Positions 1-9,725 of a stretch of DNA of 64,000 nucleotides are shown one piece after another. Under the pieces are notes generated by a model that searched no databases, had not been told where the DNA came from, and saw only the letters and a list, made by a program, of their open reading frames with translations. The position numbers and the translations under genes are program-made. Source of the DNA: Nematopogon swammerdamellus (Eukaryota > Arthropoda > Insecta > Lepidoptera > Adelidae); NCBI GenBank assembly GCA_946902875.1, contig OX336343.1, forward strand, positions 11,653,361 to 11,717,360. The letters are read 5' to 3'. Positions within the stretch are counted from its first letter, which is position 1, and the number at the start of each line of letters is the position of its first letter.

Positions 1-1446
1 GCTTTTTACTTTTTTATTTATATGTGTAGTTTGCAATAAATAAATAAATAACCCAATTTTCGTTTCACTCTAAAAATGTGCTTGCGTTCCAGGGCAGTGC
101 AAATATTGGGACAGTAAAGTAATAAATAACACTCAATTAATTATAAATAAATATAAATAAACTACTTAAAATGTTTTTCTTAAACCGCAAAAATCGTTTA
201 CAACAAACAATTACGATCTCCGCTGGCTCCCGTCGTGACCGTTCGGTCACAAGATTTATGCGCAATTTACGGCCGCACTATTTGACCAAATTCACTTTAT
301 TTTGCCCTGATCCTCTCTTGACTGCCTAACCATGTTTTGAAAGGATGAGGAGCCTGTCTCCAAGAAACAATAATATTGGCTATGGAAACAATAACTAGCC
401 GTCAGTGGACACTTTGATAATCTGTCCGTGTGCGTATTTTTCAAGTAAGAGCGCCCCGTGAAAATAATGTTTATAAGTGTATTCAAGTGCATCTATGAGC
501 TAAAGGTTAGTAAATAGTGTTATTTATTAGTTATTCTACCAATAGAAGATGAATTACGAGTTCGGGTGGCGACAAAAGTCATATTTTTCGTCGCTCAAAA
601 ATGTTTGTTTATTTTTGTATGAAATGTGTAAACAATGACTTTGAGGGCATATTTTTCATGGAAATATAGCTTATTTTTCCAATTTTCTTCGCATTATTAT
701 ACAAACATACGACCAGTTGCAAAATAAAAGAAGGTTTAGTTCAAATAATATATTTATAAAATTGGTAAAAAATATCACGCGCGTGCCATCTGGGAGTTTA
801 CGGAATGTCCCAGGATCTTCATGTTGAACATCAGATTTCGCCGATTTCTGTAAGGAAAACGTATATTATACTTTACTATTTCTAAAAGTATGTTTCTTTA
901 CGAGTATTCTGATATAAATATTGTAAAGGTATGTTTTGAATTTATATTATAATGAATTTTTCAAATTTTTTTTGGGATTTTTTTTTCTATCTAAAATATC
1001 TGGTACTTCTAAACAAGGTAAGCCTCACTGTTTCACATGGATTTTAGGAAATTTTCTAGGCTTTCTAGGACAGAAGAGTTTATAGATCTAACTTTATTAG
1101 TTTCCGAAATATCTGCGTTTATGTCGAGGTCGGCGCTCATGTGCGCGCGCGCCGTCCGCGGGCCACGCCCATGCGGGACTAAGCGGTTTTGGGCATATTA
1201 TAACGCGGGAGCGAACAGAAGAGTTAAAATAGATACAAAGTACACACTTTAAAATCTGTTTATTGTATTTCTGGCAGAAATCAATCTTCGCAATCGTTTA
1301 CGTGTTAAGAAATGAATCAATCTTCTGTTGTCGCAGGTTTTTCGCATACTCACTCAATACAGAGTTTTCTATGAAGTTTAGTTTGTTAAGAGCCTCATCA
1401 CTGGAATCAATCGAACAAAGATATTTCCTTAGTTGCACAACAGCTT
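1..1446. other. Anonymous AT-rich DNA, no gene recognised
   Basis: The stretch is AT-rich apart from a CpG-rich block at about 1120-1175. Short open frames on both strands lack any motif I recognise, and their composition follows the local base bias. A left terminal inverted repeat for the Tigger element that follows was looked for here. Only a weak resemblance exists near 1171-1214, so the left end of that element remains undefined. Confidence 0.5.
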
Positions 1447-2720
1447 CTAGTGCGACACTGTTGGAACTGGCACTTCTTCATCTGCGTCGCTATCATTTTC
1501 ATTTTGATCTTGTGGAGCAGTATGATCGCTGATGATGTCTTCTAAAGTACGGAATTCAGTTGTAGAGATGTTGTCATCTACAGAAGAGTTGCCTGGAAAC
1601 GCTTGAAGAATTTCGGGCACAGGTTCGGGAAGAATAATCTCCGTTTCGTTGTGAGCGAAAAAGCCAGCTTTTAAAACTGAAACTATCGCGATAGTTTCAG
1701 TTTTAACTGCTTGCCACGATCCTGAGACATAATGTATAGCATCAAAAATGGTCACCGGTCTCTTGCTGTCAGGGTTTTGCATCTCATTGAAATAACGGAT
1801 AACAAGTCGTTTCCTGTATTGCTGTTTAACTGATTTTACTATGCCCTGGTCCAGAGGTTGCAGTTTGCTAGTTGCGTTAGGTGGAAGGAATTCCAGCTTT
1901 ATATTACGGAGCGTGACATCTTTTGGGTGTGCAGGGCAGGTGTCAATGAAGAGGACGATCTTTCTGCATTTAATTCCGAAGTGGTCGTCTAAAGCTTTAA
2001 GCCATTCTACAAAACGCTGGCCTGTCATCCAGGACTTAGATTGAGCATCGTATTTGCACGGCAGAGACCTTACGTTTTTGAAGCAACGTGGATTTTTGAC
2101 ATTGCCTATTGCTAAGAGCTGTATTTTTTCAGAGCCATCAACATTAGCACATGCCAGTACAGTCATGCGTTCTTTGCTGTTATTTCCTCCATGGCATTTT
2201 CCCCCTTTGAATATGAACGATTTGTCTGGCATCAGTTTGAAGAACAACCCAAACTCGTCAGCATTGAATATGTCTCGAAGAGCGTAATCTTTAATCAGAG
2301 TTGGAAGGGCCGTTTTTTCCAGGTATCTTTATCTTCGTTGACCGATTTAGATTCGCCAGAAATTTGGCGGTACACGATACCATTGCGAGATTTAAATCGG
2401 TCGATCCATCCGCTCGAGCCTGAGAAGTCAGTGATTTGGAAGGTTTGTGCAATTGTATGATCTTTTTCTGTCAGTATAGCACCACTTACTGGTAGTTTGG
2501 AAGCACGAGCTTGGTAAAGCCAAGCGACTAGAATTTTCTCCAGTTCTTCAAATTTTCCAGTCTTTATTTTCTTTCTCTTCGATCCGATGAGATCCTTCTG
2601 ATCGATCGATGATTTTTTTTCAATTTCCTTCCGATTTTTTAAGATGGTACGAAATGTAGAAACCGGGATTTTAAGTTCCGCTGCGATCTGAACTTGCGTA
2701 AACACTTGTTTTTTTTTCAT
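1447..2720 (-). pseudogene. Tigger-like transposase, one frameshift
   Basis: The gene encodes a cut-and-paste transposase related to the TIGD proteins. The N-terminal frame (2720-2295, 141 aa) starts with a psq/CENP-B helix-turn-helix (residues about 5-25, QVQIAAELKIPVSTF) followed by a second HTH region ending in WIDRFKSRNGI. The C-terminal frame runs from upstream of 2247 to 1447 and holds the catalytic core: NADEFGLFFKLMPDK (first Asp, near 2257), LFIDTCPAHP (second Asp) and LQPLDQGIVKSVK (third Asp), so the DDD triad looks complete. The two frames are offset by one base at an A6 run on the coding strand (2313-2318). The motif NADE lies upstream of the first possible start of the C-terminal frame, so that frame is a continuation and not a separate gene. 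Both halves are otherwise open, which suggests a fairly recent insertion or a sequencing error in the run. Confidence 0.85.
1671..1706. repeat. Perfect 36-bp palindrome inside transposase gene
   Basis: Two 18-bp arms, TTAAAACTGAAACTATCG and its exact reverse complement, meet without a spacer between 1688 and 1689. The palindrome lies in the C-terminal part of the Tigger coding sequence and encodes part of the segment around ETIAIVSVLK. Confidence 0.95.
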
Positions 2721-3101
2721 CGTAGTCTTTTAAAATTGTGATTTTATCACTAAGCGGGAGTGCTTGTCGTTTAATGGTCGTCATGGCACGAAGAAGGACG
2801 CACACACGTGTTAATTTCGATACAGTTCGCGGCGGGTGACGGTATGCTACACAGACAGAACATGCGCCGCGGGCGGCACCGGAATGCGTACTAGCTCCGA
2901 GCTCGCCCGGCCCGGCGCGCGGCGCGGGTGAGGGTCCCGCCCGAGCCCCAAGCTCCCGAGCGAGCCGCGCGCGGGGACCTACGTCGTCAAAAAAGGTCGT
3001 TTTGCGGAAAAAAATGTTCGTAAAATTAAGGTAGAGTACGGCACAAAAGATCTATTATGCGGGAAATCGTATTAACCGGGATCGTATTAAGCGGGTTTTA
3101 C

Positions 3102-3731
3102 TAAAAAAAAAAAAAAAAAAAAAAAACCCCGGGTTTTATTAAAACCCCTAAATACTACATATACCAACGCCATGAGTATTATAGCTGGTCTCTTAGCCAA
3201 CAATATTAGCGCACGTAAGTATAACCGTTCCGCGCATGCAAGTCCTTTCCTTCACCAGAGGATAGGGTGTGAAGGAAGCGCCGAACTTCTTGCATCCAAG
3301 ATCGCACACGGACGACTAGGTTTTTTCGCCGCTAGGCAGTTGCTCGCCAACTGTGGTAGCTAGATGTTACATAATATAGGATCACCCAGCTGTGGCCTTG
3401 CTGCGGCTAGACGGGGGGTCGGGAGGAGGAGGTGCTGGGGAAGGGGTAGAGGGGGATACTAGGTGCAGGCAGGCGTCCAGAAGTCCTTTCCAAGTTGAGC
3501 GGCTCTTGGTACTAAGCGAAACGTTGTGAATTAGATGGTGCACCACTTTCTTTCTCTTACGCACGCACGACTGACCGGCGCGACCAAAGGGTGGCACCGT
3601 CGAGGGCACTGGCATGAAACCTAGTTCGGACGGAAACTAGGTGTCATCGGCTGATATCGCTAGTGTCGCAGGTAAGCCAACCACCAACAAACAAGTTTCC
3701 ATAATATACAGATGTTTTTTTCCCATATAGA
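3102..3731. other. Unassigned, with poly-A run and diverged SINE-A piece
   Basis: An A-run of about 24 bases sits at 3103-3126 and is followed by a small palindromic stretch of the type CCCCGGGTTTTATTAAAACCCC. Bases 3574-3690 (GCGCGACCAAAGGG, then a CCTAGTTC-like segment) resemble the SINE-A tail but carry extra bases. The middle part, 3170-3570, has no recognisable content. Confidence 0.4.
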
Positions 3732-3788
3732 GATTTTTCAATATAAATACAGAGTGCCCCAGCACTCTGTATTTATATTGAAAAAATC
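3732..3788. repeat. Hairpin, 26-bp arms, 4-nt loop
   Basis: The left arm 3732-3757 (ends in ATACAGAGTGC) pairs with 3762-3788 around the loop CCCA, with one bulged A in the right arm. It has no repeat copies elsewhere in the window that I could see. Confidence 0.9.
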
Positions 3789-4004
3789 TGCCGAATAATT
3801 TACCATCTCGGGATTCCTTAGCTCAGATGCTACAGATTTTTTTTTCATCTGGCTTATAGTTTCCATGTGGTTCAGGATTGTATGCGGAAAATGGGGTGCC
3901 AAGAGCGTTCTGCCGTACAATAATGATTTTTTTTTTCTAATATTATAACATTAAACTCAAAACAGGAAATTGCATAATCAGTATATATCAGTGTATATGT
4001 ATAG

Positions 4005-4105
4005 TCAGTCAGTCAGCGTGTATGCGTCCACTGCTGGACATATGCCTCTCAAATTTTTCTCCAGTCCACCCGGCCTTCAGCGGTACGGAACCACTGCTTT
4101 CCGCC
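4005..4105 (+). mobile_element. CTGCTGGACATA repeat, fragment
   Basis: The segment carries the core TCCACTGCTGGACATATGCC, which recurs at 12886-12975, 40600-40665, about 39505-39545 (minus) and about 45060. It is a very common interspersed sequence in lepidopteran DNA. I cannot assign it to a TE class from this window. Confidence 0.6.
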
Positions 4106-5845
4106 GACGTAGGTACTTAGATAATAAATATAACTAAATTATTTCAGATTTCGAAAGAGACTAAAACATTTGAGTTATGTTCAATACTATTTGAGAAAAA
4201 CTATCTTATTATCATTTATGCACGACAGAGCACTCTAAATAAAACCTCTAATTAACCCTCTAATTAAAACCTCTAATTAAACCGCATAAATTCCTGAAAA
4301 AACTTTAAAACTATAAGCTGGATGAAAACAATTTATAATAACCATTTCTGTAGCTTAGGAGCTGAATAATCGCCCGGTGATAATGTGTATTATGCGTACG
4401 ATCTGGGACACTCTTGTTTAAATATATTTTATTTTCCATAGTACATTATCAACAAGAGTATTTCATTACTTATATATTTTTTTTTTGTTGGAACTTGTCT
4501 TGCTGCGCTTAAGTTGGAATAAGCTCGCAGAGGCTCACGTAAGCGTGAACACTCACCGACACGCGGCCTGCATTGGGCCGCCATCGTGGAAATATATACC
4601 GAGAGGAGAGTCAACATGCCGAGGAGGGAAAAAACATGTGGACAAAGAATACATTACAAGTATATACGTAATCTCTCTGTCGCACTGTTTAATGACGCAC
4701 GTTCCGCATGTCGACCAAAAATGTTGGTAACAAGGTCAAATATATTCAATGTATGACTATGACATTTCTGGATAACTATGTCCATGGGCGTGGTGCCGCG
4801 CCCGCGCTTCACGCTCCACGCTCACAGCTAGACATTATTCGTTATTTTATTTGCAACTGCCCGCTGCGCTGGGCGAAGCAAAGAGCACATGAGAGGCGAT
4901 TTAGTAAAGGGGAAATGATGGAAGGATGAAAATGCAGTGCACATATTGTACGAATAATGTAGATGCATTTTGAAATCCAAACGTTTTTCATACGCATCTT
5001 GGGGATTATAATGTACAATATCAGATTGAGCAGGGTGTACTTTGGAAACAATTTATGCACAAACATGTAGGAATATTTGGTTACATTCCTTTTAATATAT
5101 AATTTATAATTCCTTATAATAATTTTACATATTTTTAAAACTCCTCTATATGCGGTTATGGAAATTGTTCGTCTTTCCATATAGTAGGGTTTTCCGTCCA
5201 GTTCAGTGCAACCAGCAGGGCCAAAGGTAAGCACTAACATTGTTAATTACAAATGCATGTACATTATTGTGTAGTGTTAAAGTGTGCATGGCAGTTAGGT
5301 AGGAGAGGAGTGTCTACCGACCGATAAATGAGGCTTACGGCAGCAGATATAGTGCCCGCGGCCGAAAGTTCAGCGCTCGAAGTTCGGTTGTGTTTCAGAC
5401 AGCCAAAACTTTACATGAGCCCTGCAAAATGTGGTCTCTCGTAAGAACAACACATGTGCTGGAACTCTGAAACGGGAACACATTTATGACATCAAAGGAA
5501 CGTCGGAGCCGCCGCCGCCCTTCCAGTGGGATTACAAATAAATTAGACCGAACCCACACACTTTATTTAACCTCAACAAATTAGAAATTACGGTTTATAT
5601 TTTTCGCTTTAGGTAATTTATCTCAATTAGTAATTCCGTCACAGGATAACGTATGTAGATGAACACAATTTAAGCAGCTTCATGAATGCAGGAAAATTCC
5701 ATACATTGTCTTAAATATTACAACATATCACAAACGTATATCCAAAATATTTGCTTACTTACAATTAATACAATGCTTAACTAGTTAAATTTGTAAATAC
5801 ATTTAAATATTTATGTACTCTTAAGTATTATAAATATACCACATA
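4106..5845. other. No gene recognised; short SINE-A scrap
   Basis: The DNA is AT-rich with short unremarkable open frames. Bases 5188-5240 match the SINE-A segment TTTTCCGTCCAGTTCAGTG and the following AAAGG-AAGCACT region, so a truncated SINE copy sits here. GC-rich patches near 4790-4880 and 5330-5400 hold nothing identifiable. Confidence 0.45.
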
Positions 5846-5935
5846 CGACCAAATATACATGGGCGTCGTTAGACACCTTATGGGTGGCTCGTCACAACAT
5901 TTCGAGCCTTCAGCAAAAATAATATATAGAGCTAT
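5846..5935 (+). mobile_element. SINE-D fragment
   Basis: The core GGGCGTCGTTAGACACCTTA followed by TGGGTGGCTCG recurs at 18720-18755 (plus) and in inverted form at 18965-19010. The copy ends in an A-rich stretch near 5915-5930. Confidence 0.6.
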
Positions 5936-7530
5936 ACAAAATTAGCATAGAGGTCAGAATTTTATTATACTTAAAATTATAACTAAGTCTCTCTGATTGT
6001 TAGATTCATGTCGATTGTTTGAAACTCGTTCGGAGCTAACTGAATATTTTGTTATGCTCGCGAGCAAAGTTGCAGGTGAAACGAGTTTTATTCAAAAACA
6101 AATAAAAAAACATTCCAGTCTCAAGTTCCTCTGCACTGGACCACCAACTTACTTATTCATCGCATCTACTTTTACGGAATTTAACCAAAAAACTCTTCCT
6201 TCCGGGCCTGAGCCGCGGCCCCGCGTCGTATCTCGAAGCACCACCGAAGGAGGCGCCTCGTAGCTCGCCTGCCGCTTATTCTCACATTATGAAAATTTCC
6301 CGCTAAAGACTTAAAGTTCGTTAACTCTTCCCAAGTCGAAGCTCGGATTAATCTTTCAGAATAAGAATATAAGCCAAATGAGAAAATGCTCAAAATCCAC
6401 CTAAGTAATCCCACGTTAAACCGGATACTTCTAGAGATAAAAGATACTGTGGTCGGTTTGTATTGGAAAATTCACAACTCTCATAATAACCCACGTCTGT
6501 TACACGACTCGGTAGACACGACCCCGGTGGAGCTTAGTAGAGCAACCCGGAGACCATTGTGTTGCTATTGTGTCTGGAATTCCGCTCTTTACTAAAAGGT
6601 AACATTGGCGATATGTTACGTACGAGTACAATAAATGTACCTAATGAATTTAGAACCAGGGATATTGGTGACTCCGTCACTGAATGCTTAATTCGACAAT
6701 TAAAGTATAAAACTGTCCAATTAAGGAAGGTGCAAGAAGAACGGCGACATAAATAGTTGATTGTCAGATCGCAAGGCAAGAATAGGCAGGTGAGGCAGAG
6801 CTGGCGCGTCGCCAGGCGGTACGAACACCGAAAGCGAATGTTCGAGTGAAGCCTCCAAAGAAAATGGAACAATAGCCGTATTTCAGGCGATACGCGAGCG
6901 TTCTACGACACCATCCTGTCCGTGCAGCCGCGCTGTAGTCTGGATGGGGCAACAGACGGACTAGCATATTTGTTTGAATTCAGTGAGAGCATATAAAGTA
7001 TAAGTAGTAGAAGATGGAGGTTGTTATTCGGGTAAGACATAATCTCACATTCAATCTACAACATAATTTATCAAAAATAGAATATTTAGGCTTTCGCCTA
7101 GTTTTTCCAGCCATATTATCTCGACTCCAATGACCAAGAACCCTCCCTTATTACCGAACCTTTCAGTTTTACAATTCGGTAAAAATGAAAAATAATAGAT
7201 AAGGTCAGATTTGTATACATTTTTGAGAATATAAAAAAACATTTTGATTTTTTTTAGATTTTCCACTATATCTAAATAAGTTATAGTAAGGAGGGAAAAT
7301 GGTGGTATCTCTCGAACTATACGGTATCAAACTATGTTGTCGTTTGTATGGTATGTCGCTCCGAGGGACACCTATTAGATTTAGTTCAGATCGTCGGTCT
7401 TCTATTTTTACAACAATAATATTTACATTTGAGACGAACGCCATAGTCGTAGTACCCTCCTCACAAGAGTAGGCCATCTAGCCACGTACACACTTAATAC
7501 AGAGTCCATAAATTTTGAATTTATCCGAAT
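5936..7530. other. No gene or repeat recognised
   Basis: There are several open frames of 60-112 codons on both strands, but none has a recognisable motif, and their frames overlap on opposite strands. I see no tandem repeat or long inverted repeat. Confidence 0.4.
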
Positions 7531-7640
7531 ACTTTGCGAAACGTGGTGGTCGATGTTGTGCGGACCAGAGTCTTTGCAGGACAACACCGATTACTCTGCT
7601 GACGCCGATTGTCAGGATACAGCGTGTGGTAATTGGTATA
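7531..7640 (+). mobile_element. SINE-C 3' part
   Basis: The copy shows the SINE-C order AAACGTGGTGGTCG, CACCGATTACTCTGCT, GATTGTC-GGATACAGCGTGTGG. Its 5' half is missing. The following 200 bases are unassigned. Confidence 0.7.
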
Positions 7641-7906
7641 TATTATGTACGTTGTACAAGGACAAGTTGGTTTCGGAGGGTTGAAATTAAAATATATTAC
7701 ATTGGTGCAGCTCCTCTGCTCATCACTTCGTGTAAAGTACTCTGCTACAAATAGTTTGGTCCATCCAGAACATTCGATATTGTATTCGCTCCGGGAGAGT
7801 CGGAGGAAGCTGGGCTCTGAGTCCTGACTTGAAAAATTGCACATTCTACTTGAGTGACATCACTGTGGCAAATAAAAATGGGACATTTTAACTCACTGTG
7901 TATGCG

Positions 7907-7956
7907 TGTCTGTTAAATATTCAAAGTATAAATATACTTTGAATATTTAACAGACA
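7907..7956. repeat. Near-perfect hairpin with 24-bp arms
   Basis: The arm TGTCTGTTAAATATTCAAAG and its reverse complement are separated only by a few AT bases around 7930-7932. The whole structure is 50 nt. Confidence 0.95.
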
Positions 7957-8489
7957 ATAAATATTGAAAGGACAATCATGGGGAAATGAACTATATGGAA
8001 AATTCTGAGTGAATATTGAATGTGTAAGTGGTACACCCGTATATGAGTGCCTCTTAATTAGCTGCAAATATTTTGGGAGGGTTACATAACCGCAATTCAG
8101 TATATTCAGAACTGATTAGAAATATATGCAATGCAAATCTGTAAGTGAGCCCCTTAACTGTACTGTAACCCCCTTATCCCCCTGCCTTTCAACATAATAT
8201 GTATTTGTTCCAGACTCAAGATAAAAGGCATGTACACGTTAAGCAAAACAATTTTGGCATTAGTTTTCAGGAAATTTTACAAAACATCTATGTTCTACAC
8301 AAAAACAAATGCCACTAGATACCTGCACAGCTGACTATTTGAGGTCATTGACTGTCCTGACCGGGGAACGTCCAGTGCGGCCGTATCAGGAGATTCGATG
8401 ACCTCAAATAAATCAACTATTTATGTACCTAGTGATACGTTTTGATTGTGGAGAACATAGATATAGCTTCCGACGGGGCTCGGAGTCCA
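7957..8489. other. Unassigned; faint MITE similarity
   Basis: Bases 8068-8110 (GGGAGGGTTACATAA) and 8240-8310 (GCAAAACAATTTTGGCATTA, then AAATTTTACAAAACAT) resemble internal parts of the MITE at 19672-20078. An old, diverged copy is possible. The short direct repeat GACCTCAAATAAATC-type lies around 8340 and 8400. Confidence 0.35.
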
Positions 8490-8750
8490 CGTAAACTGTA
8501 GGTCCCTTCCTTTCTTACTTTACTAGGTTTAACCCGCCCGGGTTCGTATCACCGTATTGAATGAAACGTCGGTCGAAACGGCTATGTAAATAGCTTGTGT
8601 TTTCCGTCCAGTTCAGTGTAGCCGACATGAAATGGAGGGAAGCACTGACATGGCACCTAGTTTACCCGGTGTTATGGGCTGACATCACGGATTTTGAAGA
8701 TGACGTAGCCAATCGTGTCAGTTTTCATAAAAAAAAAATAAAAAAAAAAA
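8490..8750 (+). mobile_element. SINE-A copy, 3' complete
   Basis: The copy contains the shared core (GTAGGTCCCTTCC to GGTTTAACCCGCCCGGGTT), then GTCGGTCGAAACGGCTATG, TTTTCCGTCCAGTTCAGTG, CACTGACATGGCACCTAG, GGTGTTATGGGCTGACATC and an A-rich tail at 8727-8751. The tRNA-like head is absent or degraded. SINE-A would need the enzymes of a partner LINE to move. Confidence 0.8.
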
Positions 8751-9378
8751 TCTATGCAGTGGTATAAAATTATGCACAGTTTCATATTACTACCTCTGAA
8801 AGCGGAGCTCATGAATTTTGCTGTGTTGATTAAAAAGCGCAAAGCAACCCGAAGCCAACCCCCTAATAGCAACCCCCGGCTGTCAGGCCGGGTGCCGCGT
8901 GTCGTGTCGGCTTTAGTCAGCTGCATTGTTTCATTAACTCTACTGAAAATTTAACTGGCGGGTGATGCTGAAATATGACTGTTGAGCGTTTATGGTGGTC
9001 GAAGCCGCAGCTCGGAATACATGCTTCCTACGTTTAAAAATTACCAAAGCACGAATTCATAACGTTGCTCCGATTATTTTGTTTATCGCTAAATCTGGAA
9101 GCGTTAACCGAGCTTCTATATTTTTGTTATAATTATTAAAACATAACGGCCGTAGATTTAAACTAAAAAAAAACTAAAACAGTTGCAATTGTTTAGTTTT
9201 TAGAGTAAAGTCATTTAACTTTTTAAATAAAATAAAATTGTTCTACCCATTATTCCGACTAGAATACATAGAGCTATTAAAATATCGAACAACTGAACAG
9301 AAATATCCCTCTAGTGGTATTACGTATTGGTGCATTCTAAGAACGTCCTGAAGATACGTACGTGCCGGAATGTTTTTT
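8751..9378. other. No gene or repeat recognised
   Basis: The sequence is AT-rich intergenic DNA. One short GC-rich patch at 8860-8920 holds nothing identifiable. Confidence 0.4.
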
Positions 9379-9725
9379 TTTTGGAAACTGACACGGTTGG
9401 CTACATCACCTACAACCTTCGTGATGTCAGCCCATAACACCGGGTCAACTTGGTGCCACGTCAGTGCTTCCCTTCGGTCGTGCCGGCTACACGAACTGAA
9501 CGGAAAACATAAACTATTTACATAGCCGTTTCGACCGACCTTTCATTCAGTGCGGTGGTACCAACCCGGGCGGGTTAAACCCTACCACCTAGTAATATAA
9601 GAAGGGAGTCATATCCCTTATTCGCCTTTTGCGGCATACGCGGGGAGAGATGCAGTGGGGCTATTCTTTTAAAGTACCGGCCCCACACGGTACGGAGGGC
9701 TTAGAAGCAGAGCTCACAACTTCAG
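9379..9725 (-). mobile_element. SINE-A composite with SINE-C-type head
   Basis: Read on the minus strand, this copy begins with the head module GTGTGGGGCCGGTAC then AATAGCCCCACTGCATCTCT (about 9705-9620). It continues into the shared core with GGTGGTAGGGTTTAACCC and GGTTGGTACCACCGCACTGA, and ends with the SINE-A tail and a T-run on the plus strand at 9371-9379. The same head module starts the otherwise different SINE-C at 27118, so the family is modular. Confidence 0.8.

Larger units (their letters stand above)
1447..3101 (-). mobile_element. Tigger/pogo-type DNA transposon, decayed
   Basis: The element carries a transposase of the DDE_1 (Tigger/CENP-B-like) superfamily on the minus strand. 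Its right end has a terminal block at about 3041-3101 made of two tandem 15-mers, ATCGTATTAACCGGG (3066-3080) and ATCGTATTAAGCGGG (3081-3095), followed by GCGGGTTTTACT-like bases. This resembles the repeated binding sites in pogo/Tigger termini. A matching left end is not visible, so the left boundary is only the end of the coding region. The DNA between gene and terminus (about 2860-2990) is strongly GC-rich. Confidence 0.75.

Noticed and set aside
6534..7844. Frames of 90-112 codons in 6.5-7.8 kb
   Set aside because: Overlapping frames on opposite strands and no motifs; chance open frames.
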